Notes: generated by a model not told the origin, from the letters alone. A stretch of DNA of 36,360 nt from Chlorobiota bacterium (GCA_013153405.1 JAADEM010000148.1:1-36360); one strand, 5' to 3'; counted from the first letter of the stretch, positions 1 through 7,620 are shown. Numbers and translations: made by a program.

Positions 1-92
1 CATCGCGATGACGCTGATGTTCCGTCATTTACTCATTATGCCCCAAAATTTGGGGTGAATTCTCGGAATGACGACTTTTTGGACATCCTCTT
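1..92. repeat. Dispersed palindromic repeat, left copy
   Basis: Bases 1-78 are an exact reverse complement of 36270-36347, and the match runs to base 92 with three mismatches. Inside is a 49-bp imperfect palindrome (24-72) with ends GTCATT/AATGAC and core CCCCAAAATTTGGGG. The copy is cut by the window edge, so its full length is unknown. It lies just downstream of the CHAD gene and could also act as a hairpin terminator for it. Repeat status is seen directly; that it is a genome-wide family is inference. Confidence 0.85.
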
Positions 93-96
93 GTTA

Positions 97-999
97 TTAT
101 CCCTGCCTGCCAAGCAGCCAGTATGCTTTAACTCTTTTTGAAAACTCACCGGCCTGTCCTGTATACAATTTTGCAATCTCTGGCCACACATCAAGCTGTA
201 TCTGCTGACGCTGCATATCAATATAGCTTTTCAATATTGACTTATCCTCTGCTGAAATAATACTCTCATCCAAAGAATCAATATAATCTGACAATTCTGC
301 CATATTGTGGTCATCACCAAGAGCAAGAGATGCCGCCTTCAGACCTTTGAAATATCCGTTAAAAAACTGGGGAGAAACATCCCTGATCAGCTTAACAAGA
401 TACATCAGTGTTTTTATCCTCTTTCTCATTTCATGCAGATTCTCGTCCGTAGGTAACTGCTGTGAATGCATCATCTGTTTTTGCCCCCATGAAAACACTT
501 TCCCAATACCTTTATAAACTGTATGAGGCCCAAGCAATGACAAATCCGTCTTTGCAATTCTCTGCTTTGCCTCTTCTGTTTTTTTACTTATGATATCAAA
601 CATATCAACGCCGGTAATGATTTCAAAAGCATCTTCTTTTTTTTCTTTCAAATGTTGTTTTAATGAGTTTTTTGTATCATCATTAAGATGTACAATTCCG
701 GCAGAAACGATATCATTGAATTCTTCCTCAAAAACATGAAAATTTCTGGCAACAGACAATTTATGTGATATTTCTCTCATAAAACCTTTTTCCCGGGTAT
801 ATACCTCAGGATGAATATCCGGTTTTATCATTCGAAGCAAAGCCCTGACCCTTTTTGAAGCTTTCCTGATATCATGAACTGATTTATTGATATCGCCATA
901 GCTATTACAGGATTCTATTATCAGATCATATTGCTCGGAAATTATCCTCCGTACAGCCGGAGACACCTCTTCGTGGCTGGTAATTGAAAAAAAATACAT
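97..999 (-). CDS. CHAD domain-containing protein
   Basis: A 300-residue all-helical protein with two related halves. Residues about 40-60 contain SVHDIRKASKRVRALLRMI and residues about 190-205 contain LHEMRKRIKTLMYLVKLI. These are the paired His/Arg/Lys-rich helices that define CHAD domains. CHAD proteins bind inorganic polyphosphate through this basic surface and may target polyphosphate granules. No signal peptide or membrane segment is visible, so a cytoplasmic protein is expected. There is no adjacent polyphosphate kinase or CYTH phosphatase, so its partner is unknown. It diverges from the gene at 1137; the shared region contains a 9-bp inverted repeat. The family call is firm; a cellular role beyond polyphosphate binding is inference. 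Confidence 0.85.
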   Translation of the reverse strand: MYFFSITSHEEVSPAVRRIISEQYDLIIESCNSYGDINKSVHDIRKASKRVRALLRMIKPDIHPEVYTREKGFMREISHKLSVARNFHVFEEEFNDIVSAGIVHLNDDTKNSLKQHLKEKKEDAFEIITGVDMFDIISKKTEEAKQRIAKTDLSLLGPHTVYKGIGKVFSWGQKQMMHSQQLPTDENLHEMRKRIKTLMYLVKLIRDVSPQFFNGYFKGLKAASLALGDDHNMAELSDYIDSLDESIISAEDKSILKSYIDMQRQQIQLDVWPEIAKLYTGQAGEFSKRVKAYWLLGRQG

Positions 1000-1041
1000 C
1001 TGTCATTTTTAATTTTAAGAATTTAAGTTACCAAACAATAA

Positions 1042-1076
1042 AACCAATATCAAGCATTCGATGTTAAATATTGGTT
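1042..1076. promoter_or_regulatory. Inverted repeat in a divergent intergenic region
   Basis: AACCAATAT (1042-1050) and ATATTGGTT (1068-1076) are a perfect 9-bp inverted repeat with a 17-bp spacer, between the divergent CHAD gene and the gene at 1137. The right arm overlaps the TTGG (1071-1074) of a possible promoter. An operator is plausible, but no regulator is identified. Confidence 0.4.
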
Positions 1077-1102
1077 AAATATTTTCTTTAACTTTATGTT
1101 TT
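1071..1102 (+). promoter_or_regulatory. Candidate promoter for the gene at 1137
   Basis: TTGG (1071-1074), 20 nt, then TATGTTTT (1095-1102). This is close to the Bacteroidota TTTG-N19-21-TAnnTTTG pattern and would give a leader of about 28 nt. The -7 element ends TTTT instead of TTTG, so this is moderate evidence only. Confidence 0.4.
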
Positions 1103-1136
1103 CGGAAGCAGACCTAACCAACAAATATTTGTTTAA

Positions 1137-1595
1137 ATGAAATACGAGATAACAACATTAAAATACAAAACCAGAGAGGTCATTATTACTCTCCTGTTTT
1201 ATTTCCTTTTATTGATCGTTTTTCTACTGATCTTTTATTTCGGATTGCACTTTGATCTTGAAAATATTATCACCTCCTCATTTTTTGCTCTGTTAACAAT
1301 ATTTTTCATTTTACATTTCAACAAAAACTCAGTCTTGAAAATATCGGATTATAGCAATACCGCTATTGTTAAAAATACTATCATCTGGGTTCTGTCTAAA
1401 ATGGGATTTGTAAAAACGGAAGAAAGCAACGAAAAAATAAAATTCCAATACCGTTCAAAAACAAATCGTTTTATCGCTTCCTTCTTTCTCGATCAGGTTA
1501 CAATGAAAATATCCGATAATGAAATCTGGTTATACGGGAATAAGAACCGCATGCTCTCTCTTAAAGTGAGGGTTCAACAAGAGATGGAAAAGTAG
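1137..1595 (+). CDS. Hypothetical small membrane protein, two TM segments
   Basis: A 152-residue protein of no family I recognise. Residues about 15-37 (VIITLLFYFLLLIVFLLIFY) and 45-62 form two hydrophobic helices in hairpin arrangement. They are followed by a soluble part of about 90 residues, rich in Lys and Asn with alternating hydrophobic residues, including the ends KIKFQYRS and NEIWLYGN, which looks like a small beta-rich domain. The layout resembles small Bacteroidota proteins with a membrane hairpin and a pleckstrin-like tail, but this is only a resemblance. It stands alone, divergent from the CHAD gene. No terminator is clear downstream. Confidence 0.7.
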   Translation: MKYEITTLKYKTREVIITLLFYFLLLIVFLLIFYFGLHFDLENIITSSFFALLTIFFILHFNKNSVLKISDYSNTAIVKNTIIWVLSKMGFVKTEESNEKIKFQYRSKTNRFIASFFLDQVTMKISDNEIWLYGNKNRMLSLKVRVQQEMEK

Positions 1596-1686
1596 AATTA
1601 AAGGGGAACTGCCATGCCTGACAATTGCCTGTATTCATTGCCGTTTCAAAATACAGCACTTTAAAACCTTTCGGTGATATACTACA

Positions 1687-1716
1687 ATCTGTGTAAATCC
1701 GTGCCATCCGTGGTTA
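1687..1716. repeat. Degenerate 9-10-bp tandem repeat (ATCYGTG)
   Basis: Three consecutive units ATCTGTGTAA, ATCCGTGCC and ATCCGTGGTT lie between the 3' ends of the gene at 1137 and hutG. Repeats of this general type are scattered in intergenic DNA of many Bacteroidota; function is not known. Confidence 0.5.
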
Positions 1717-1733
1717 CCACTTACCATTAAACA

Positions 1734-2666
1734 TTAATCACTAAGATTTGCCAGCGCTCTCATTATCACATTTGCCGCCAGTTTGCTTGTCAGGTCATTA
1801 ATGTCGTATCTCGGATTCACTTCGGTTATCTCTATAATTCTTGTACGCGGATCCATTGCTGCCACATCGGCAACTTCGCACACTTCAACGGCAGTGAAAC
1901 CCATAGGCCCCGGACTGCTGACTCCCGGAGCTTCTGCTGCTCTAACCACATCCATATCGAAACCCCAGAAAATAGCATCGGAGTCTGAGTTTTTCACAAC
2001 CTGCTCCAATGTTTTTCTGACACCCTTTTCGCGGATTTCTCCAAGCAAATAAATATTAGCTCCTTTACCCTCCACATAATCTATGTAGCCCTGTGAATTG
2101 GCAAAAGTGTTTATACCCACCTCATAAAACCTATCCGGCTCAATGCACTCCTCAAGCAATTGCCGGTACGGAGTTCCGCTGTTCCGTTCTTTGTCTGCTC
2201 TTACATCCAAATGACGGTCTATATTGAACACAAGTGTTTTTTCCGAAACACCTGCCATGGCACAACAATCGGGATATGATATGTCATTGCCACCGCCAAG
2301 GATGACAATCTTTTTACCGTCTTTCAGTATCCGGCTCACAACATCATACAGCCGTGAATGAATATCCTCTAACTCTCCCCTGACATCGATATTCCCTAAA
2401 TCAACAAGCTTAAGGTATTCGTGATCCTTACTTACAGGATATTTGTAAAGCTCTTTCCTTATGGCATCCGGGCCGCCGGCTGCACCTGCCCTTCCTTTGT
2501 TACGGACAACACCAATATCCTGGGGACAACCCAGCACAACAACATTTGCCTCATCATACTTATCCCGGTTACGGTAAGCAACATCACCGAGCCGCACATC
2601 GTAAGGATCGTTACGGCGATAGAAGATGTCACCACTTACAGGTGTAAGGTGTTTGAACATAGACAT
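1734..2666 (-). CDS. hutG: Arginase-family protein, probable formimidoylglutamase
   Basis: A 310-residue ureohydrolase-fold protein. Formimidoylglutamase hydrolyses N-formimidoyl-L-glutamate to glutamate and formamide in histidine degradation. Visible motifs are NIDRHLD (D150, H152, D154), SGTPYRQL (163-170, typical of HutG-type members) and GFDMD (D237, D239), which give five of the six usual Mn ligands. The sixth, the His of the arginase GGDHS motif, is replaced: the protein reads GGGND with Asn127, exactly 23 residues before D150 as in arginases. hutU lies upstream on the same strand, which supports the pathway. The 449-bp gap between them holds a MITE-like element, so cotranscription is uncertain. 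A pathway-related arginase-like enzyme or a one-metal variant remains possible. Confidence 0.72.
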   Translation of the reverse strand: MSMFKHLTPVSGDIFYRRNDPYDVRLGDVAYRNRDKYDEANVVVLGCPQDIGVVRNKGRAGAAGGPDAIRKELYKYPVSKDHEYLKLVDLGNIDVRGELEDIHSRLYDVVSRILKDGKKIVILGGGNDISYPDCCAMAGVSEKTLVFNIDRHLDVRADKERNSGTPYRQLLEECIEPDRFYEVGINTFANSQGYIDYVEGKGANIYLLGEIREKGVRKTLEQVVKNSDSDAIFWGFDMDVVRAAEAPGVSSPGPMGFTAVEVCEVADVAAMDPRTRIIEITEVNPRYDINDLTSKLAANVIMRALANLSD

Positions 2667-2727
2667 AGTTTGAGTAAAAGAATTAAGTTCTGACTTTCAG
2701 GTAAAAACCTACACAGATACGGCTGTT

Positions 2728-2745
2728 GAACCCATATCTGGGTTC
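2728..2745. other. Short hairpin in the hutG-hutU gap
   Basis: GAACCCA (2728-2734) and TGGGTTC (2739-2745) form a perfect 7-bp stem with a 4-nt loop, about 60 bases upstream of the hutG start. No T-tract follows, so a terminator is unlikely. It may shape the hutG leader. Confidence 0.35.
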
Positions 2746-2853
2746 AGGTTTAGTTGTACTTCGGTTTCTTCAGGATTCTCCTGCGGTTATTTTTGTTTGA
2801 CCCTTCCATAGTCAGAATTCAAAAGTTAAATAGGATTTATTACTTACCTACCA

Positions 2854-2880
2854 GAACACCGTTAGGTGTTCAATAAAAAT
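2854..2880 (+). terminator. Possible hairpin terminator or leader hairpin
   Basis: GAACACC (2854-2860), loop GTTA, GGTGTTC (2865-2871), then an A/T-rich stretch. The stem is perfect but the following sequence is A-rich on this strand with no real T run, so the terminator role is weak. The hairpin is seen directly. Confidence 0.3.
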
Positions 2881-2951
2881 AACCAAGGGCAAAGCTTTGG
2901 TCACCTCTCCCCCTTTAAGAGTTTATGTTTACTTATGCATTGACTGATCTT

Positions 2952-3092
2952 GGGGCTGTCTAAAAAGAATAAGATAGATAGAGATCTCACGCAAAGGCGC
3001 TACGATCGCGAAGTTAAATATTTGATTTACAATATAGTTTCTTCTTTGTATCTTTGCGCCTTTGCGAGAAAACTTACTTTTTAGACGGCTCC
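2952..3092. mobile_element. MITE-like element with IS-type terminal inverted repeats
   Basis: The ends GGGGCTGTCTAAAAAG (2952-2967) and CTTTTTAGACGGCTCC (3077-3092) are inverted with 14 of 16 matches. A second inner pair, TCTCACGCAAAGGCGC (2985-3000) and GCGCCTTTGCGAGA (3056-3069), is also inverted. Flanks continue the symmetry: CACCTCTCCCCC near 2904 faces GGGGGTGAGGG near 3098. The 141-bp unit has no coding capacity. Ends of the GGCTGTCTAAAAA type occur in transposase-bearing elements, so a non-autonomous derivative is likely. It separates hutU from hutG. Confidence 0.65.
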
Positions 3093-3115
3093 ATAGAGGG
3101 GGTGAGGGCACCACA

Positions 3116-5116
3116 CTAGAAAACATCCAGCACCTCATCATCAGGTATCTGAGGAACGGTAACCTTCAGCAACGGTTCACGCTCCATTGCCCTTTCAATG
3201 GCAAACATAGCACCTTCATTCCTTGCCCATGAACGGCGCGATATTCCGTTGTTTACATCCCAGAACAACATTGAACGCAGTCTGCGGTCGGCATCGTCAC
3301 TACCATCAAGTACCATTCCGAAGCCGCCGTTTATCACTTCGCCCCAGCCGACACCGCCGCCGTTGTGAATACTAACCCAGGTAGCTCCGCGGAAACTGTC
3401 ACCGATAACATTCTGGATAGCCATATCGGCAGTGAAGCGGGAGCCATCGTATATGTTTGAGGTTTCACGGTAAGGAGAGTCTGTTCCCGACACATCGTGG
3501 TGGTCACGGCCAAGAACAACCGGACCTGACAGTTTTCCTTCCCTGATGGCTTTATTGAATGCCTCGGCAATGCGGATTCGACCTTCTGCATCGGCATAAA
3601 GGATTCGTGCCTGTGAACCCACGACAAGACGGTTCTCCTGAGCACCTTTAATCCATTGGATATTATCAGCCATCTGGCTCTTGATAGGATCGGGCGATTC
3701 ATTCATCAGCTCTTCGAGAACGTCGGATGCAATCTTATCTGTAAGTTCAAGGTCTTTCGGGTCGCCAGATGCACAAACCCAGCGGAACGGTCCGAAACCG
3801 TAATCGAAGAACATTGGTCCCATAATATCTTGGACGTACGACTTGTATCTGAAATCCTTTCCGTTCTCGTCCATAATGTCGGCTCCGGCACGTGATGCCT
3901 CAAGCAGGAATGCATTTCCATAATCGAAGAAGTATGTTCCTTTAGCTGTATGATTGTTTATAGCAGCCGCCTGACGACGCAGCGAAGCCCTCACTTCTTC
4001 CTTGAAACGCTCAGGATCATTTGCCATCATCTCATTTGCCTCTTCAAAAGTCAGCGATACAGGATAGTAACCGCCTGACCAGGGATTGTGAAGCGATGTC
4101 TGGTCAGAACCAAGATCAATGAAGATACCTGCCTCATCAAATTTTTCCCAAACATCAACTACATTGCCAAGGTAAGCTATGGAAACAACCTCTTTATCTG
4201 CTTTTGCCTTTTTCACCCTTTCTATGAGGGTATCCATATCGTCTATCAGTTCATCAACCCAGCCCTGATCGTGACGCTTGTGAGCAGCAGCCGGATTCAC
4301 CTCGGCCACAACCGAAATAACTCCGGTGATGTCTCCGGCTTTCGGCTGAGCTCCCGACATTCCACCAAGTCCTGACGAAACAAACAGTTTTCCGCGGAAC
4401 GGGTCCTCTCCCAGCTTCGCAACCTTGCGTGCAGCATTCATCACTGTGATGGTTGTTCCATGAACGATACCCTGAGGGCCGATGTACATATACGAGCCGG
4501 CAGTCATCTGACCGTATTGTGAAACCCCAAGTGCATTGAAACGCTCCCAGTCATCCTGACTTGAGTAATTCGGTATCACCATTCCGTTGGTAACAACCAC
4601 ACGCGGTGCATCCTTGTGCGACGGGAACAAGCCCATGGGATGGCCCGAATACATCACAAGAGTCTGCTCGTCGGTCATTGTTGCCAGATATTTCATAGTA
4701 AGCAGGTACTGAGCCCAGTTCATAAAAACAGAGCCATTCCCTCCGTATGTGATAAGTTCGTACGGATGCTGTGCAACGGCAGGGTCAAGGTTGTTCTGAA
4801 TCATCAGCATAATAGCAGCCGCCTGCTTCGACTTTGCAGGATACTCCTCCACGGGACGGGCATACATTTCGTAATCGGGACGAAAACGATACATGTAAAT
4901 GCGTCCGTACTTTTTCAACTCTTCGGCAAATTCAGGCGCAAGCTGCTTGTGCCACTCTTTCGGGAAATAGCGCAATGCATTTTTCAACGCGAGCTGCTTC
5001 TCCTCTTTTGTAAGTATGTCTTTTCTCTTCGGTGCCCTGTTGGCATTTTCCGGTATCGGCTTAAGCTCCGGCAACTCCGAAGGTATTCCCTGTAAAATCT
5101 GTTCTTTGAATGTCAT
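3116..5116 (-). CDS. hutU: Urocanate hydratase
   Basis: Urocanase converts urocanate to 4-imidazolone-5-propionate, the second step of histidine degradation, using tightly bound NAD+ as electrophile. The sequence carries YGGNGSVFMNWAQ (124-136), YSGHPMGLFPS (156-166), NYSSQDDW (183-190), YIGPQGIVHGTT (211-222) and the active-site cysteine in FRWVCASG (C448). At 666 residues it is the long form with an extra N-terminal region of about 80-100 residues, as in Bacteroidota and animal urocanases, and not the roughly 555-residue proteobacterial form. It is transcribed from a promoter at 5205-5236, divergent from lysR. hutG follows after a 449-bp gap; hutH, hutI and a glutamate formiminotransferase are absent here. 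Confidence 0.96.
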   Translation of the reverse strand: MTFKEQILQGIPSELPELKPIPENANRAPKRKDILTKEEKQLALKNALRYFPKEWHKQLAPEFAEELKKYGRIYMYRFRPDYEMYARPVEEYPAKSKQAAAIMLMIQNNLDPAVAQHPYELITYGGNGSVFMNWAQYLLTMKYLATMTDEQTLVMYSGHPMGLFPSHKDAPRVVVTNGMVIPNYSSQDDWERFNALGVSQYGQMTAGSYMYIGPQGIVHGTTITVMNAARKVAKLGEDPFRGKLFVSSGLGGMSGAQPKAGDITGVISVVAEVNPAAAHKRHDQGWVDELIDDMDTLIERVKKAKADKEVVSIAYLGNVVDVWEKFDEAGIFIDLGSDQTSLHNPWSGGYYPVSLTFEEANEMMANDPERFKEEVRASLRRQAAAINNHTAKGTYFFDYGNAFLLEASRAGADIMDENGKDFRYKSYVQDIMGPMFFDYGFGPFRWVCASGDPKDLELTDKIASDVLEELMNESPDPIKSQMADNIQWIKGAQENRLVVGSQARILYADAEGRIRIAEAFNKAIREGKLSGPVVLGRDHHDVSGTDSPYRETSNIYDGSRFTADMAIQNVIGDSFRGATWVSIHNGGGVGWGEVINGGFGMVLDGSDDADRRLRSMLFWDVNNGISRRSWARNEGAMFAIERAMEREPLLKVTVPQIPDDEVLDVF

Positions 5117-5132
5117 GGCGATAGTTTTTTAA

Positions 5133-5165
5133 GTAATTGAGGATTTGAGTAACTGAGTAATTGTA
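5133..5165. repeat. 8-bp tandem repeat in the hutU leader
   Basis: Consecutive octamers of the form TAATTGAG, GATTTGAG, TAACTGAG, TAATTG start 17 bases upstream of the hutU start codon. GATTTGAG (5142-5149) also pairs with CTCAAATC (5180-5187), so the hutU 5' leader can fold into a long-looped hairpin. A closely related octamer array sits before hisD at 34117-34151. Confidence 0.6.
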
Positions 5166-5204
5166 ATGCTTTTCAATTCCTCAAATCATCATTTTTCTTT
5201 TCTG

Positions 5205-5236
5205 CAAACTTATCACTACTTTTGATAACTTTCAAG
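5205..5236 (-). promoter_or_regulatory. hutU promoter
   Basis: Read on the minus strand: CTTG (5236-5233), 20 nt, TAAGTTTG (5212-5205). This is a full match to the Bacteroidota -7 element TAnnTTTG at the proper distance from a -33 TTG. It predicts a leader of about 80 nt before hutU. Confidence 0.65.
5210..5228. promoter_or_regulatory. LysR-type operator (ATC-N9-GAT)
   Basis: TTATCACTACTTTTGATAA is a 6-bp perfect inverted repeat with 7-bp spacer and fits the LysR-family T-N11-A / ATC-N9-GAT box. It lies between lysR and hutU and overlaps the -7 element and spacer of the hutU promoter, a position that fits repression better than classical activation. Confidence 0.55.
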
Positions 5237-5262
5237 ACTATTTTAATCATTCATTAATAACT

Positions 5263-6144
5263 ATGAGTTATCAATTAGAGTTGCGACATCTGAAATATTT
5301 TCTGGCAGTGGCAGAAGACCTGCACTTCAGAAAAGCTGCCGAACGTTTGTATATCTCCCAACCGGGGCTTAGCCGGCAGATACGGCAAATGGAAGAAGAT
5401 CTCGGAATAACACTCTTTGAGCGGCACAACCGGAAAGTTACTCTTACTAAAGCCGGTGAATATCTGCAAAAAGAGCTGACGCGCAACCTCAACAATCTTG
5501 ACCGTATCATCAGCTATGCCAAGCTGATAAACGACGGCATCAACGGAGAGCTGCGGCTCGGATATGTGGGCTCGGCAATGCAGAAGATAATACCGGAACT
5601 ACTGCTACGTTTTAGCGAAAAACATCCCAATGTAACATTTTCGCTCAATGAGATGGAGAACAACCTGCAGCTTCACGCTTTGATGAACGAAGAGATCGAC
5701 ATCGGTTTTGTTAGGGTTGAAAGGGTTCCGCGCGGATTGGAGATACATCCTCTGTTCGAGGATACCTTCTCGCTTGTGCTTCCCGAAAACCACAGCATCA
5801 GTGAATCAAATTTCAAAAGTCTTGCCCAGCTGAAGGATGAACCGTTCATCCTGTTCGACTCCTCTTACAGTCAGTCGTACTACGAAAAGGTAATGCAGAT
5901 ATTCGATGGTTTCGGCTTTGCGCCTATCGTATCCCACTACACAGTAAATGCGGCATCCATCTTCCGTCTTGTGGAAAATAATTTCGGAGTATCGATAATC
6001 CCGACATCACTAAAGCTCGGATATGACATGAAAGTAAAGTTCATCGAGCTGAAAGATATACCTCAGCGCACAACACTGAAAGCTGTCTGGAACAGTGACA
6101 ATACAAATCCCGCATTGCAGGATATTATCAAAGTGATACGATGA
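5263..6144 (+). CDS. LysR-family transcriptional regulator, likely hut regulator
   Basis: A 293-residue LysR protein. The N-terminal winged helix-turn-helix covers residues 1-65: LRHLKYFLAVAEDLHFRKAAERL, then SQPGLSRQIRQMEEDLG and LFERHNRKVTLTKAG. A periplasmic-binding-like effector domain follows from about residue 90 to the end. It is divergent from hutU with a 146-bp gap that contains a LysR box, so control of histidine degradation, with urocanate or another intermediate as effector, is the natural inference. The known hut regulators of other phyla are HutC (GntR) and HutP, so a LysR in this role differs from those models. The stop codon lies inside a perfect 15-bp hairpin. Confidence 0.9.
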   Translation: MSYQLELRHLKYFLAVAEDLHFRKAAERLYISQPGLSRQIRQMEEDLGITLFERHNRKVTLTKAGEYLQKELTRNLNNLDRIISYAKLINDGINGELRLGYVGSAMQKIIPELLLRFSEKHPNVTFSLNEMENNLQLHALMNEEIDIGFVRVERVPRGLEIHPLFEDTFSLVLPENHSISESNFKSLAQLKDEPFILFDSSYSQSYYEKVMQIFDGFGFAPIVSHYTVNAASIFRLVENNFGVSIIPTSLKLGYDMKVKFIELKDIPQRTTLKAVWNSDNTNPALQDIIKVIR

Positions 6145-6177
6145 CTACCAGTCATCGTATCACTGCTACTTTTTTTT
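6132..6177 (+). terminator. Perfect 15-bp hairpin terminator between convergent genes
   Basis: AGTGATACGATGACT (6132-6146), loop ACC, AGTCATCGTATCACT (6150-6164), then GCTAC and eight T (6170-6177). The lysR stop codon (6142-6144) is inside the left arm and the dipeptidase stop codon (6166-6168) is two bases past the right arm. The T-tract favours termination of lysR; the stem may also stop the opposing transcript. Confidence 0.8.
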
Positions 6178-7374
6178 GCGTTTCTCTATTTCTTTAAAAA
6201 CGCGCAGGAAATTACCTCCCCATATCTTAGCTATCTCCTCTTCGGTATAACCTCTGCGTAATAGTTCTTCAGTGATCTTTGGATAATCGGAAACATCCCG
6301 GCAATCGGCCAGTCCGCCGCCGCCGTCAAAATCACTTCCTATACCAACATAATCGATACCCACCAGCTTCACCACATGGTCGATATGATCAACAGCATCG
6401 GCAATGGTTGGTAAAACGGGAGGATACTGTTTGTTTATCCTGCGATACTCTGCCCAGGCACTGTCACGCTCGGCATCGTTTTTAAACTCGTATCCGTTAT
6501 ACTTTTCCTTAAGCTCCTTTTTCTTGATGTAATTCATCGATGTTGTATCCGCGTTTTTTATATAATTACCCAAAAGACATATCTGGATAACACCTCCTTT
6601 TTCCGCCAGTTTTTTTATCATATCATCGGTCATATTGCGGGGATGATCGCAAATGGCACGCACACTCGAATGCGAGGCGATAACAGGTGCATCACTAAGC
6701 TCAATCACATCGTAAAACGACTTATCCGACATATGAGAAACATCGATAATCATTCCCAATTCGTTCATCTTTTTCACCACCTCACGGCCAAAATCGCTCA
6801 AACCGTTATGCTCAGGACCATTTTTATCGGTTGATGAATCGCAGATATCATTGTTTGTAGAGTGACAAAGAGTGATGTAACGCACTCCCCTGTCGTAAAA
6901 GTATTGCACTCTTGAAATATCAGTTCCAACAGGATAACCGTTTTCCATACCTATGTAGATCGCACGCTTACCCTGTTTTTTCAGCTTTACAACATCATCG
7001 GAGGTAAAAGCAAGTCCTGTAATATCTTTGTTTCTATCTACCTCTGTGTAAATGGAGTCAAGGATTCTGTTTGCAAGTGCATAAACCTTTTTGTCGTTTT
7101 CTTCGTCACGCTTCCCCTGTGAAGTAAACACTGCAAAAAAGATGGCATCCAGTCCTCCTTTTTTCATCCTTGGCAGGTCTACCCTGCTATCGGGCGCTTT
7201 ATGCTCCTCACCGATATCGAACGATTTATCGGTAAACTGCATCGGAGTATCACAGTGTGTATCAACTGTAACAATCTCATTTTGTATTTTCAATGCCTTT
7301 TCCTTCAGTGTTTCCGATGAAGTGCAGGAAACGAAGAATGCCAGTATGGCAACGACCAGATTGTTCTTTCTCAT
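6166..7374 (-). CDS. M19 membrane dipeptidase, lipoprotein
   Basis: A renal-dipeptidase-family zinc enzyme that cleaves dipeptides, often with broad or D-residue specificity. Starting from the ATG at 7374 it has 402 residues. A lipoprotein signal MRKNNLVVAILAFFVSC puts the lipid-modified cysteine at C17. Metal and catalytic positions seen are H40 and D42 (HCDTP), E144 (GMENGYP), H214 (DVSHMSD), H235 (ASHSS) and D348 (GIGSDFDG). An in-frame ATG 27 codons further upstream is rejected because it would bury the signal peptide, and a TATATTTG promoter element (7431-7424) lies between the two starts. It is convergent with lysR; no functional link to hut is evident beyond amino-acid catabolism. Confidence 0.93.
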   Translation of the reverse strand: MRKNNLVVAILAFFVSCTSSETLKEKALKIQNEIVTVDTHCDTPMQFTDKSFDIGEEHKAPDSRVDLPRMKKGGLDAIFFAVFTSQGKRDEENDKKVYALANRILDSIYTEVDRNKDITGLAFTSDDVVKLKKQGKRAIYIGMENGYPVGTDISRVQYFYDRGVRYITLCHSTNNDICDSSTDKNGPEHNGLSDFGREVVKKMNELGMIIDVSHMSDKSFYDVIELSDAPVIASHSSVRAICDHPRNMTDDMIKKLAEKGGVIQICLLGNYIKNADTTSMNYIKKKELKEKYNGYEFKNDAERDSAWAEYRRINKQYPPVLPTIADAVDHIDHVVKLVGIDYVGIGSDFDGGGGLADCRDVSDYPKITEELLRRGYTEEEIAKIWGGNFLRVFKEIEKRKKK

Positions 7375-7423
7375 TAAAATATATTTTTGAGTTCCCCAAA
7401 GGAATTTATTAATAATCCGGCTC

Positions 7424-7431
7424 CAAATATA
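7424..7431 (-). promoter_or_regulatory. -7 promoter element of the dipeptidase gene
   Basis: Read on the minus strand this is TATATTTG, a perfect TAnnTTTG. A TTG lies 17 bases upstream, shorter than the usual 19-21. It gives a leader of about 45 nt to the start at 7374 and supports that start. Confidence 0.45.
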
Positions 7432-7620
7432 ACTATCTGTTCGGAAAACAAGCATATTATTGTCATAGATTTCATCAGTCTATTTAATCCAGGTTCTAAC
7501 GCATAGATCTTATGATACTGAAACAAACTCCACCGCTTAGTCAGAGTTTTGTATATCAATTATTACAAAATACGAACATCACTAACACACTAATAAACCG
7601 GACTATCAATAATTAACTTA

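Noticed and set aside
4616..5095. 159-codon + strand frame inside hutU
   Set aside because: It is antisense to a firmly identified urocanase and shows no recognisable domain.
7375..7455. Longer N-terminus for the dipeptidase (27 extra codons)
   Set aside because: It would put the lipoprotein signal inside the protein, and a TATATTTG promoter element (7424-7431) falls within the extension.
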